DNA of 64,000 nucleotides from Seiridium cupressi (GCA_036674765.1 JARVKI010000003.1:806001-870000); one strand, 5' to 3'. Shown: positions 21,815-33,353, counted from the first letter of the stretch. Numbers and translations: made by a program. Notes: generated from the letters alone by a model not told the origin.

Positions 21815-22985
21815 TTACACTTTCTCAACCATAACCGTCTCACGTTTCTTTTCAGAGTCATCTTCCAGTGCACCAAGTCCAGCTGAAGTGGTGGCCACAA
21901 CCTCCTTGACTCTTCTGACGTGACGGCCGTGGCGAAACCAGTGAGTGGTAACATATCCCAGGACGTAGACGAATCCGACAAGCGGAACGATATATGAGAT
22001 ACGGGTTCCAGCGGCATCCGCAACGGCGCTTTGCATAGGCGTAAGAACAGCACCTCCGCTGACGCCCATGACGAGGATGCCGGCGCCACGCCGAGTGTGC
22101 TTTCAGGTTAGCAGTCCCCATAGCAAACAGAGTTGGGTACATTGGAGCTTCAAAAGAGAAGACGGTGATCAAGACTCCGACTGAAGGGGTTACTCTTCCT
22201 ATGCAAATGTAGGCGTTGAAACCATAGCAATAACTGTGTAGACCATCATGATGAAATCGGGCTGAAGTACAGTAGCAATACCAGTTGTTACAAAGCGGCC
22301 AACCGTGAAACAAATCAGAGAATATGACAGCATATTCGACCCTTGATTGGATGTGAACCCACCGTTTTCAGTAGCGTCTGGATCATTCGTTAGTCGTTGG
22401 AATAAGTATCAACGTGGCAATCTTACAATTGATGAAGAAGGTGGCAATTGTGACCTGTGCACCGACGTAGCAGAACTGAGCGATGAACGCAAATATCATA
22501 TTGTACTGTTTGTACAAAGGCCCGGCTCCAATCTCGTCGCCGAACCGATCCACGGCAGGGTTTTCGGCTGTCGTCTGACCGCGTAACATCTCTTCTGGCA
22601 CCTCAGGCAATTTGGCGAAGAAGAAGAGAACGGCAACAGCGGCACCGGCGCAAGCCACGGCGACATAGACGAATTGGACGCTAGTCAAGCTGTTGGCATG
22701 TTCCCCCCCCGAAAAACTTGCGATCAGGGGTCCAATGAACCAGGCGACGCCATTGCAGCCCTGATAGAATTGGAGACGAGCAGAAGCAGTCGCCGGATTC
22801 CCGATCATGACAGCGTAAGAGTTCACTGCTGTCTCCAGAGTAGCCAGGTCACAAGCAAGGACCAGCGTACAAGCACAGAAGCCACCGAAAGAGGCTCTCT
22901 TGTTCTCGGGATTTGAAAAGTGTGCTGTCGGCCAGAACATGATCGCGCCAATGGAACAGAGGCTGAGACTACTCGGACTTATGCT
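21815..22985 (-). pseudogene. FucP-type MFS sugar transporter relic
   Basis: The minus strand carries pieces of a fungal FucP/glucose-galactose-type major facilitator. The segment from about 22985 to 22429 reads SIGAIMFWPTAHFS, then SARLQFYQGCNGVAWFIGP and VYVAVACAGAAVAVLFFF. It is followed by an intron with donor GTAAGA and acceptor ATCCAG, and then by GFTSNQGSNMLSYSLICF. Coding then shifts frame near 22211-22232 into NAYICIGRVTPSVGVLITVF, and again near 22094-22106 into GAGILVMGVSGGAVLTPMQS, ending at 21815. The N-terminal three or so helices of the family are absent or unrecognisable upstream. Two frameshifts and the missing 5' end make a functional transporter very unlikely. Confidence 0.75.
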
Positions 22986-23649
22986 CAGATGCGATCCAAA
23001 ATCTCTCCGATGAAGGCGATGAGATGAGTGACAGTCGTTCCCCTGACAGAGCGCGTGATAATCTGGAGATAACCCACCAGTGATCGAGCCCGCAATAAGC
23101 GCTCATTATTGTAAACCAGGCTATATCCACGCTGTTGACGGCAGGGTTCTATACCTCACAGAAATGAGGTGATGCAAACACGTCCTAGATCATGCCCAGA
23201 CAGCGCAGCCATTCGGAGAAACAAATAGTGCCCTCCGGAAGTTCATGCCACTTAAGGCTTCTCGTCCTTGTGGTTTTCGATTGTCTAAACCGTCTAGAAA
23301 ATGTCAACCTTTGGATTCATGGAGTGTTGAGAAACTCGAATTCCGGTTTCGACCAACACAGACATTGATATTCTTTCCGCCCGAGGTCATCGCCGCGGCG
23401 AAGCTCGGAATTCGGAGCCAGCTTGATGGTCACGTGATGAATGCTGTCTAGACTTATGAGCGTTTGAGGCTGTTCTAGAAGCGCGGGGAGCGGCTACTTC
23501 AATTGAGAATTTTGCTTCCGTGACGGCGTCCCGCCAATTTCCGACGCCATAGTATTAATAGTTCTCCATGTCATGCCTGGGCGAACCTAGCAGGAGCGCG
23601 ACCTTTCGATGTTATCGTGGCTATATGGCTGGCCTGTTGTGTAGGCGCC
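22986..23649. other. Upstream region of the Zn2Cys6 gene
   Basis: Part of this stretch should correspond to the lost 5' end of the sugar transporter relic, but I cannot align it. A palindromic CACGTG lies at 23431-23436, about 215 bp before the regulator start. No other gene is visible. Confidence 0.45.
23431..23436. promoter_or_regulatory. CACGTG palindrome (E-box-like)
   Basis: The context GGTCACGTGATG fits the RTCACRTG consensus bound by Cbf1/bHLH proteins in fungi. It is 214 bp upstream of the Zn2Cys6 regulator start. Function is inferred only from the motif. Confidence 0.35.
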
Positions 23650-26276
23650 ATGTCAGAGACTGTGGCTTCAGCCCCGGGCCATGACACCAAGGACGATGAG
23701 CGGTTAGCAGCGTGCTTCAACTGCAAACGCTCGAAACTGAAATGTGTGAGAAACGCTGGGTCCGCTACTTGTACGCGGTGTCGGCAAAGGCGTATAGACT
23801 GTGCTGCCCCAGCGTACCATGTTGGTAGGCATAAAGGCAAGTCCCTCTCCGCGCGCCCTTGATCTTGATCGTATCGAGCTAACCAGTCGAAGGCGTCAAG
23901 AAGTAAGCATTCTTGTCTGCAACTCTCTGCCATTGCCTACGGCTAATCATATGCAAGCAAGCATACTGGGCTTGAAAAGGCTGTCCACCAAATCGAGCAA
24001 GCACTGAAAAGGCCAAGTTCCGTTGGCGAGCAAGTCCAAAACCAGGACCAAGCCAATGAGCTCCGGTACCTCCTAAAAAGGAGTCGGGAGCTTCTGGAGA
24101 ACCGAAACGCACTGGATGAGTACGCCGCCGGTAGGCCTGACGATGAGGATCAGATCTTGTCGCCAAATCGCACATCGGCCTCATTAGAAACTCCACCGCC
24201 TCATAGGACTGCACGAGACGAAGGCTCTGTCCAAAGGAGCGAGGGTGACCAGCTCAGCTTGGATGACGCAGAAAACCCTCTGCAGTTACTGGCACGAACC
24301 TCCGAACTTCTCTCGGCTATACACCCGCGAGATGCATCAGCGAATGGCCCCCCAGCCTATCTCGCTTCTAAGCAGGGGCAACGTAGTGACTATGATCTGC
24401 AGAAGTTCTTCGGACCCTACCAACCGCGGTTGGATATAGGAGAGGATTTGGATCCTATTGAGCTTGGGCTGATTACTCTTGCCGAGGCTGAAGCCTTATT
24501 CTCATAGTAGGAGCGCCCTCAAAAGATTCCTTCTCGTATTTTGCTTACGCCATCTAGTTTCTACGATAAACTCGCACATACCAGGTGGGGTATTGACCCT
24601 GTGATCCACACCGTCAGCTTCGTTCGTGGCCGTTCGGCCTTTCTACTTACGTCCATAGCAGCGGCATCTGCGCTATTCTCTCCCTCATTAGAATCCTTAT
24701 ACAAGAGATTATCCAACCATCGGCAAAAACTCGCCAGTATTATCATGTCAAATCGCTACAAATCCGTTGAAATTGTGTTGGCTTTCATGGTCAACATACC
24801 ATGGACATCAGCTGGGGAACATTGGGCAGACGACGAGACTTCAACCTGGCTGTCCATGGCTTTGACCATAGCGTTGGACCTGTCACTTAACAAGATAATT
24901 CTACCAACTTCGCATGAGCCACAGACTCCTAGAGACGGTGTTGCCACCGCGGACTGTCTAGATGCGAGGAAAGCTCTTTCCCTAGATGGGTTTAGCGACC
25001 TCGATCCTATGTCCTTGGGCGCTAAACGGCTCTTGAGGCGGCGAGAGCGGACGTGGCTGTCGCTCTTCGTCCTGGAAAGAGGGTAAGTCATCTACAGACA
25101 AAGACACGGGATTATTAATTGACACGAACAGGGTGTGTTTGGCGCGGGGACGGGATTATGTTTTGCCCATGTCGCCGTTGATTGAAAGTTGCGACCAATG
25201 GCACCTGTCCGAACTGGCAGATCGCTGGGATGGATCAATAGTGTCAGTTGCGGTATTGCGTAGAAATCTGGTCAGTTTCACTCGGCCAACGTTGACCATG
25301 ACAATGGCTAATTGGGTGGGTTAGGCCAATCTGATCAGCCGGGTCAAAGCTATCTGCGACGGTTACGTCGACGACAACGATAGCGAAGCCGCAGTCGTCA
25401 ATAGGTCAGTCTAGTTCCCCAGCCGCGAGGGCATCATAAACCATTGCTCACCAACTCAGACTGAAGAACGAGATCAATATGTTCTTCGATAGGTGGTATC
25501 AGACTTGGCCTCTGCAGATTGGCGACCGAGAGCGTAAGCATATCGGAATCTTACGTCTCCGTCCTTTGCTGTTGCTAAAAAGTGCGTTAGAACTGGCTTT
25601 ACCTCCTTACGTCGAGATCTTAGCCTCACACACACGACTATCAATGTATAGTAGCGTCATTAATCATCTCACAGCACCTGTTGCAGCACGCCACTTCTTT
25701 CGAGCAGCCGGCCTATCCTCCGCGTTGAATGTATTACGTGTGGCTGTCCAAGGAGAGAATCAGCTGAAGTCTATGCCAAACAATACAGCCATCATGATTT
25801 CCTGCGCGGCCTGTTTTGCCTTGCGCGTCGGCACTGTCGCTGACGCTCATGGGTCAAGCCTGGCCCCTAGTATTCGGACGCTAATTGCGGAGACGACAGA
25901 CGTGCTGGAAAGGATTGGATCGACACCAATACAGCGCAAAGGATTGTCGTGTTTATTTGCGAGGCAGCTGAGGCAGATCCTCAAACTGGCATCGCGGGCC
26001 TCAGAAAACGCTCGGAGCCACGCCGAACCCAGCAGGGAGAACACTACGGCCCCGGTCTTCCAGGAGATGCACACAGGCAGTGTTCCACACAACTTAACTG
26101 TAGAGATGGCGCCTGCGAACTTGGCCCCAGATTATCCCCTTTTCTCCACCATGTCCAACGTGCAGTTGGATGAAGCTATCAATAACACAGACGTTGGGTT
26201 GGAATCAATATGGGAAGATTTTCAATTTCAGAACCCCACAGATTTGGATTGGATGGACTGGTCAACATTTGCATGA
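23650..26276 (+). CDS. Zn2Cys6 fungal transcription activator
   Basis: Seven exons (23650-23836, 23893-23902, 23958-24506, 24558-25082, 25132-25270, 25325-25404, 25460-26276) encode 768 residues. The binuclear zinc cluster is Cys22, Cys25, Cys32, Cys41, Cys44 and Cys51 with spacing C-x2-C-x6-C-x8-C-x2-C-x6-C. It is followed by YHVGRHKGVKNKHTGLEKAV and a coiled-coil dimerisation stretch, an arrangement I know from related fungal regulators. The middle region, with DPVIHTVSFVRGRSAFLLTS and GEHWADDETSTWLSMALTIA, is a fungal-specific transcription factor domain. The Asp/Trp-rich C-terminus (DLDWMDWSTFA) could activate transcription. Intron 1 is a GC-AG intron with a perfect AG/GCAAGT donor, and exon 2 is only 10 nt; both follow from phase and the conserved linker. 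The adjacent downstream permease is a likely target. Confidence 0.88.
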
Positions 26277-26654
26277 TGGAAAAGGTGGCTTGAACAAGGG
26301 CTCTATCATCACGGACCCTGGCGTACTTACAAAAACGGCTGGCTGGTTAGTTCTACGGGGTCTGGTGTTGGGTATTCGAAGATGACGCCGTCAACACAGG
26401 TGTTGTGTCTAGGGCCGCAGATTTGACAGTAACACAGAAACTTGATGAACGGGATCATCCTTACTAAGATTCCAAGCTGATTTTCTGGCGGTCGCGGATG
26501 ACGAGACGGAACGCTCATAAGCACTAACACAGCCAGGCAGTTCAACGTAAATACAACTTGGTTCCCATCGTGCTGTCTCGGACTTTGATCAGGTCCCGTG
26601 TCATCCTTCACACACACCCCCGCCTTCTCTGACTAGTCGCCCAACGCCTCCCCG

Positions 26655-26667
26655 CGGCCATATCCCG
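26655..26667. promoter_or_regulatory. CGG-N7-CCG inverted repeat
   Basis: An everted/inverted CGG pair of the type bound by Zn2Cys6 dimers lies 195 bp upstream of the permease ATG and 380 bp downstream of a Zn2Cys6 gene. The spacing fits the family in general; binding by this neighbour is inference. Confidence 0.4.
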
Positions 26668-26763
26668 GCTATCCCCCACACTTCCCCCAAATCCTAACCC
26701 CTGCATACCTATCAAAATGACGATCATCGAAAAGCAAGCATTGCGAAGCTCACTTGGCGGCGC

Positions 26764-26769
26764 TATAAA
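26764..26769 (+). promoter_or_regulatory. TATA box of the permease
   Basis: TATAAA lies 93 bp upstream of the permease ATG, in the context CGCTATAAAGACTC, a normal position for a fungal TATA element. Confidence 0.5.
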
Positions 26770-26861
26770 GACTCTAGTCATCTTTTCTTGTGTTCGAATG
26801 AAACTCCACATTTCTATTGTCCCCGTCCTTAGAGTGAGATTTACAATCCGAGTCAGCCATC

Positions 26862-28951
26862 ATGTCGACGGAGCGCAACAGCGCTACCCATAAAGGGGCC
26901 ATTGAAGAGATTGAGAAGGGGGATGCCGGAGCTGACGTGATCGACCGCCATGACAAGCACTTGACGCGCAAGGTCCTCTGGAAGCTGGACACAAGGTGAA
27001 TGGGTTCTCACTTCAGACGACATGGCTCTTGCGACTAACACGCACAAGAATCCTACCTGTTCTAGCCCTCCTTTTCCTATGCTCATTCCTCGACCGAACA
27101 AATGTTGGAAATGCACGTTTGTACAATCTTGAACAGGACCTGGGTATCACAGACCATCAGTACGACCAGGGCCTCGCTGTCTTTTACGCCACGTACATTG
27201 CCAGGTGAGCAGAAACCCAAACGATCCGCACAATCCATCTTCATCGCCCATCTATACTAACTGGCTCCAGTGAGGTGCCCTCAAACTTGGTTCTGAAGCG
27301 CGTGACACCCTCGATATGGCTCCCCTTGTTGGCATTTGCCTGGGGCATCGTCGCAATGTGTTTAGGATTTATCCAAAACTTTGCTGGCTTTGTAACAGTG
27401 CGTGCTCTTCTCGGTGTTACCGAAGGTGGCTTGCTGCCCGGCATGGTGAGTAATCATTTCTGTTACAATGCTTCCATGAGTTCAATTGACGTTTGTGTAG
27501 ATTCTGTATCTCTCGGGCATCTATCGGAGGGAAGAGCTGGCCTTGCGAATTGGTCTATTCTACACAGCTGCCTCACTATCAGGGGCTTTTGGGGGTGGGT
27601 AGGGCGCCGCGATGCTATCTGATCTACACTGACGTCTCGCAGGGCTTCTAGCTTACGGCATTGCGCAGATTGGCAACAGAGGTGGCCTCAGTAGTTGGAG
27701 GTGGATTTTTGTCATCGAAGGCCTCCTAGTAAGCTTGAAATCCTTTTAGGTGAGCTTTTCACTGACGTCACGATAGACGGCTGTTGTCGGCATCGTCGTC
27801 TATTTCGTTCTACCAAATGGTCTAGCCACAGCCAAGTTTCTCACTCCCGAAGAACGTGAATTTGCAATGAACCGACTGAAGACAGGGACTGATAGCAATG
27901 GCATTCGTGAACAGTAAGTTTCAATGTCCTTCAGCGATACTAAATACTAATCCACATTTCTTCGTCTCAGCGAGTCTGCAGAAAAGTTCTCCTGGTCTGA
28001 GGTTGCTCGTGGCGTATTCAGCTGGCAAACCTGGTTGACTGCTTGCGCTTACTTCGGTATTCTGGCTGGGCTGTATTCCTTCGGCCTCTTTGTGAGTGGA
28101 TTTCACTCATTGAAGCAACTTGAAACTGACCATGTCACAGCTGCCGACTATCATCAACGCTCTTGGCGGATACACTGTCTCGGAGACTCAGCTGTGGTCT
28201 GTCATTCCATATGCAGTCGCGGCCGTCTGCACTGGTAAGTAAATTGCCATTGAATATGCCAAGAAATCGACTAAATAAGCCTATAGTCATCGTCGCTTTC
28301 TTATCCGATCGCCTTCGTATCCGTGGAATAATTATGTTATTCACGCTTCCGATTGCGATCATTGGCTACGCGGTGATTGCCAACGTGTCAGACCCGCACG
28401 TCAAGTACGGGATGACGTTCCTGATGGCGACAGGAATGTATTGTTCCGTCCCGCCAGTACTTGGCTGGCTGTCCAACAACTCAGCCGGTCACTATAAGCG
28501 CGCGACAACGAGTGCGCTTCAACTAGCCATTGCCAACTGCGGAGGCTTCGTGACAGTCTTCGTATATCCGAAAGCTCAAGGACCTCAATACCGTGAAGGC
28601 CATTGTAAGTATTAAAAAAAGAAAGAAAAGAAAAATCATGCATTGAAATCTCATTTATTCTCCGACCCTATGCGGCCCACCCCCATCAGGAGTTTTTATC
28701 CCCGCCCACGATGAACATGAGACGCTAATATGTTTCTTTATCGCCAGCAATTATACTGGGTTTGTTGGTTGCTGGATGGTTCCTGTAAGCGATTCAACAT
28801 GCAAGGATGGGACGGTTTGCTAATCGTTTGCAGTATCCTCTTCAACGTCCTGTATTGCTGGAAGATCAACAGAGACAAGGCTCAGGGCAAGTATGATCAT
28901 CATATTGGGAAGAACGATGACCGAGAACCGGAATTTAGATTGGTGTTGTAA
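26862..28951 (+). CDS. MFS anion:cation symporter, Dal5/allantoate permease family
   Basis: Eleven exons (26862-26995, 27049-27204, 27271-27445, 27501-27594, 27643-27728, 27777-27913, 27971-28091, 28141-28234, 28287-28604, 28748-28784, 28834-28951) encode 489 residues, typical for this 12-helix family. Members import organic anions such as allantoate, nicotinate, pantothenate or small peptides at the plasma membrane. Signature segments are LFLCSFLDRTNVGNARL, EVPSNLVLKR, VRALLGVTEGG, SLSGAFGGLLAYGI and YFVLPN. The C-terminal helix continues into CWKINRDKAQGKYD, as in relatives. All junctions are in phase; intron 9 is unusually long at 143 nt. The N-terminus is acidic and charged, without a signal peptide. 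It lies downstream of a Zn2Cys6 regulator in the same orientation. The substrate is not predictable. Confidence 0.9.
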
Positions 28952-29673
28952 TAGTCAGAGGGCACTGATCACAGATTCGCCGAAATGGTGAAGATGGTCT
29001 TCCACGCGCATTCCACGGTGTCATGCAGGTACAGTTTCCGTGGATCACTTACTGATTCGAATACTGGTCATTAGATGTGTTCTTAATGGCAACCAATATT
29101 ACCTTTCACGATTACATCATATTTCGATAAATCGAGATGTTGTTGATATTTGCGACATACGTCCTTTATTTGTTTGAGATAGCCCTACAGAGAACGTCTT
29201 GGGTTATGGTTCAATCATCATTGGGCGGAACCTACATTTTTGTATGTGGGAGTAACCTTGTGTATGCATTCTTTCGGTCGAGTTGCTGCACTCATAGCGT
29301 CCTGATATTTCATCATAGCATGCATGTTAAGAATATGTAACCAATACTGGAGATATTGTAACACTTCAGACCTATACACAATCAAATATACGATTTGCCG
29401 CTCACTTTCATGGCCATTAAAGTGCGGTGACATAAAGCACCCCCGCGAGCCGATTGCAGAGTCCAGTGGCACTTAGTTAAGCCCCATTCGGGGGAATTCA
29501 TGACGAGCCAGGCCCACTGAAGCTCGCCCCAGATCAGCTCAGAATTCGGGCATTTTTTACCACCGAGAACATTGTCAATCAGCGTCGCAGCGAGTTCGGT
29601 CGTCCTCGGCATTGAACCACAGGAGAGCCCGCCATTTATAATCTCGTGACTTTGGAGTGTTCATGCCCAAGTA
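28952..29673. other. Intergenic region
   Basis: The 3' flank of the permease and upstream region of the AhpD-like gene. I recognise no gene, RNA or repeat in it. Confidence 0.5.
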
Positions 29674-30653
29674 ATGCCAGATGGTAAAGACGCGCCCGTT
29701 GCACTTGCAGATATGTCCAAACTCTCGGATGCCGTGAAGGCTCTAATCAATTCCAGCCATGCGAGCCCAGGCTACACAAAGGCCTCCGCGCAGGTGAAGC
29801 CCGCGCTGGCGCGGTTCGCCAGCGATGCGACAGAGAAGAAGGTCGGATTGCCGGCTTGGATAACGCTGTCGGTATGTGAACAACTGCCGTCCACTGAGAT
29901 CTGTAGAATGCGACTGCCTGTTTGGTCGCCAGTAGACTAACAGATATGATCGATTAGACAGCTGTGAGTGCAACACTAAACTGCCCGGAGGCAATGACAT
30001 CAGTATTCCACATCGCGAATGAAAGCTCCACGAGCCGAAGCCCTGTGCAGAACGCAGAGCTCATCCGCGAAGTCGGTCTCAAATGCATATCGTTCAATGG
30101 CATTCCTCGTTCCATAAACTGCCTCGGCGCATTCCACGGCAGCCTCCCGTCCGACATCACTTCGCAGCTACAGACGAAGCCCACCCGCGAGTTAACGCCC
30201 CAGAACCTAGAGATCAGGAAGAAAGACGGTCTAGCGCTCTGGGACTCGGTATACCTAGGCTTTGAGCGGAAACTGCTGGACAAGCTGGCGCGAAGCCACC
30301 CAGATCTGCCGGTGCACATCATCAACGGGCACTACTCGAACCTGCTGGGAAACCCCAGAGGGGAGAAAGCTGGCGCCACGGTGGGTCGTGTGTTGACAAG
30401 TTTGGTGGCAATCGCATGCCTCAGGGCGCAAACTGGTGTTGGTCCTCAGGTTGTATCGCACATCTTCGGGCTGAGAAAAGCGTACGAACAGGGTGATGCG
30501 ACGGCCGAGGCGGAAGAAGAGGTGCAAGGAGGCCAGTGGCTGGCGGGTGAGGAGGGCAATATCTGGCTGCTGCAGCACATTGACAGTTTGGTAGAAGCTA
30601 TTAGTGGTGGTTCGGGGACGACCTTTGCTCCCGGCTTACGACCAAAGCTGTAG
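29674..30653 (+). CDS. AhpD/carboxymuconolactone-decarboxylase-like fungal protein
   Basis: Exons 29674-29871 and 29958-30653 encode 297 residues; the 86 nt intron has donor GTATGT and acceptor GATTAG and falls between codons. The sequence matches a conserved but poorly characterised fungal family that I recall as AhpD-like. Recognisable stretches are GLKCISFNGIPRSINCLGAF, ALWDSVY, LVAIACLRAQTGVGPQVVSH and TFAPGL. AhpD-like folds include peroxidases and decarboxylases. I do not see the CxxC motif of true AhpD peroxidases (the segment reads ACLRAQ), so catalytic activity is doubtful. No targeting signal is clear. It follows the regulator-permease pair in the same orientation, which suggests, without proving, a shared process. 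Confidence 0.65.
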
Positions 30654-31005
30654 ATTGCAGATCTCGACTTTAGTTGTTAGTACCACATCCGTGAGTTACT
30701 GAAGAACGTCCTGCGTGGCTATAGATCCTCCCATCGTTCGAGTCACCACTGCTTGGTTTTGATAGTGGTCCATAATGCAGTATAGAAATGTCGCTTATGA
30801 TTCATGTTGAAATTTTTACTTCGAGCCCATAGTCAAGCAGATGGTGAATAGGGTGCCAAAGCGATACAATAGTATACGTTGTTCTTGAGTGTAGCGTGAG
30901 AAGATGAAGTAAAGTGTGCAAACTGCAATCCAAGTCTGTCTACCGACGCCATGCGTGGGCGCCTATATCCCTATATACAATATGATTCGACGATCTGCCC
31001 AAGAC
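30654..31005. other. Convergent intergenic region
   Basis: About 350 bp holding the 3' ends of the AhpD-like (+) and CoA-transferase (-) genes. Nothing else is visible. Confidence 0.5.
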
Positions 31006-32774
31006 CTAGAATTTGCCCAAAGGCTCCGCGACCGCGAAATCCGCATCCGTATTCTTCTTCACTGTCTCAAGGTCAACACCCTCCGCGATCTCGGTCAAAG
31101 TCAGACCACCCTTGACACGGTCTACCTGGAAAACGGCCAAATCGGTAATGATTGTGCTGACGACTCCCTTGCCAGTGAGTGGCAGCTTGCAGTCCTGCAC
31201 GATCTTGCTCTTGCCCTTCTTGTCCACGTGTTCCGTTGCTACCACGATCTTCGTCTGTTCGGGGTTCGATACCAGATCCATAGCGCCGCCCATACCCTTG
31301 AAGATCTTGCCGGGAATCATGTAGTTGGCCAGGTCCCCGGATGCGGACACCTGGAAGGCGCCCAAGATTGAAACGTCAACATGGCCGCCACGGATCATGC
31401 CGAATGACTCAGCAGAGTCAAATACGGAGGCACCAGGCAATAATGTGACAGTTTCCTTGCCGGCGTTGATGAGATCAGGGTCAACCTCCTCTTCCGTGGC
31501 AGGATACGGACCCATGCCCAGGAGACCGTTCTCGGACTGCAGCCAGACCTTGACACCCTCGGGGACGTACGAGGCAGCCAGTGTCGGGATGCCTACGCCG
31601 AGGTTGACGAAGTAACCGTCCTTCAACTCCTTTGCAGCACGCTTGGCGATTGTGTTTCGCGTATTGGGGGCGCTGGTCTTGGCCGGGTCTTCCGACGGCG
31701 CGAGCTTCAGGTTCTCGACATTTTTGGGTGCTGTTGCGGGTACAATACGGTCGATGAAGATACCGGAGAGATGGACGTTCTCAGGATCCAGTGAGCCAAT
31801 GGGTACGATTTCCTCTGCTTCCACGATTGCGATCTTTGCCGCCTTGGCCATTAATGGAGCGTACGTCTTAGTAGTATATCTATCCATGTTAGAAAACAAC
31901 CTTCGAGGGAAAGATTAGATCATGGATAAGGGCTCACTTGAAGACACAGTTACCAGCTTCGTCCACCTTCCATGCTCTCAGGATAGCAATATCACCTGGT
32001 AAGGCCTTCTCCATGATATACGATTTGCCGTTAAATATTCTCGACTCCTTTGGGATACCCTTTTCTATGATGCCGTCCTCGGGTGTGAATCTGAGTGGGA
32101 TTTCTCCGGATTCAATAAATGTTCCTGAACAAACATTAGATTGCGCATTGACAATACTTGCGAGTAGGTAGGTTACTTACTGCCACCAGTAGATGTGTAA
32201 AAAGCCGGGATACCAGCACCAGCCGCCCGTAACCTCTCAGCCAACGTCCCTTGCGGACATAGCTCTATCGAGACCTCGCCGCTGAGATACTGACGTTCTA
32301 ACTCTTTATTGCTACCCAGGTAGGACATGATCATGCGGTCTATCCGCCCATCGCCAGTAAGCTTTGCTAACCCCTTGTCACCAGCACCGGCATTATTGGA
32401 CACTGCCGTCAGGTTTTTCAATCCCTTTTTGTGTATTGCTTGTATAAGTGTTTCTGTGCTCACAGTCAGTTTTCTGTTTTATACGCAACTGTGCCGAGGC
32501 AGAACAAGCAGCAAGCCATTTGCTGCGGCTACATACCAGCTACACCGCACAAGCCAAATCCAGCGCTCAGAATTACAGAGCCGTCTTGGAGGTCTGCGAC
32601 TGCATCATCGGCTGATTTAAATATCTTCGAGCCACCTCGCTTTGGTTTTGGTCCATCCGTCGAATATAGCCTGCGGATGAGTGGGGCGAATAGCTGTGTA
32701 CTGCTGGATCTTGGCGTTGCCCAACTCCTAGACAATTGGAGTGATGCGCTCAGGATTTTGCTTGATTTCATCAT
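31006..32774 (-). CDS. Succinyl-CoA:3-ketoacid CoA-transferase, mitochondrial
   Basis: Exons 32774-32537, 32453-32181, 32124-31938 and 31879-31006 encode 523 residues, the length of fused alpha-beta SCOT enzymes. The enzyme moves CoA between succinyl-CoA and acetoacetate or other short acids. In fungi, related CoA-transferases also serve propionyl-CoA detoxification, so the physiological acceptor is uncertain. The N-terminal 40 residues are rich in Ser, Arg and Leu without acids (LIRRLYST), a mitochondrial presequence. The alpha part has [16 protein letters not shown] and [13 protein letters not shown]. The beta part has [16 protein letters not shown] and the catalytic glutamate in [12 protein letters not shown]. 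Introns are 56-83 nt with normal sites. A CCTCGG hexamer lies 138 bp upstream of the start. Confidence 0.93.
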
Positions 32775-33353
32775 CTTGTCTATAATGTACGCGATTGAGT
32801 TGAAGCGTCGACCCGCGACTTTGATTAGGGGTTTGAATGAGGTGTGCGCGCATCTACTATTGCCCTACACGGCGGGAATCCTATCGGCTTTATTCATTGA
32901 TGACGTTGGCGCCTCGGCAGAATGATCCTGGTACTGGATCACTCGGTAATTTTCTATGCCCGACGTGCTCCGCAGCACCACCTCCCGCTGGCACGGTCCC
33001 AAGCGGCTGAGCCCGGCTGGAGAAGTACGCCCGTTCGTATGGTACATTGTTTTTGAACCCCTTTTGACTAATATGAACCTTCAAATGCTCGAACGAGAGT
33101 GTGGCCATACACTGCTTGTGCGATCATTTATAGCGTATGATAATACTACCAGTAGCATCTACAGTGCGATCTCCAGAAGCATGAAGGGTATCAAAATAAT
33201 CTTGTTGACTACACGTCCATCCAATGATATATGTATGCGTTGAGATAGAAAACAAACAAACCTGCTTCGTTGTCACATGTACCTATAAGCTAATCGTCAA
33301 CTCCGTTAATGCTTGTGTGACGTCCTTAAGTCACACACAACGCGACAACTGAA
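32775..33353. other. CoA-transferase promoter and 3' flank of UGDH
   Basis: The first 200-300 bp are the promoter of the CoA-transferase and include CCTCGG at 32912-32917. The rest is the 3' flank of the UDP-glucose dehydrogenase gene. No other gene is seen. Confidence 0.5.
32912..32917. promoter_or_regulatory. Candidate Far box (CCTCGG)
   Basis: The FarA/FarB core hexamer occurs 138 bp upstream of the CoA-transferase ATG. The same hexamer stands 159 bp before the thiolase start elsewhere in this window. A single copy is weak evidence on its own. Confidence 0.4.

Larger units (their letters stand above)
26277..26861. promoter_or_regulatory. Promoter region of the Dal5-type permease
   Basis: The intergenic segment between regulator and permease contains CGG-N7-CCG at 26655-26667 and TATAAA at 26764-26769. 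No gene is visible within it. Confidence 0.55.

Noticed and set aside
22383..22940. FucP-like frame starting at MFWPTAHF as a functional short gene
   Set aside because: It starts in the middle of a membrane helix, upstream family sequence continues in frame, and two frameshifts follow.
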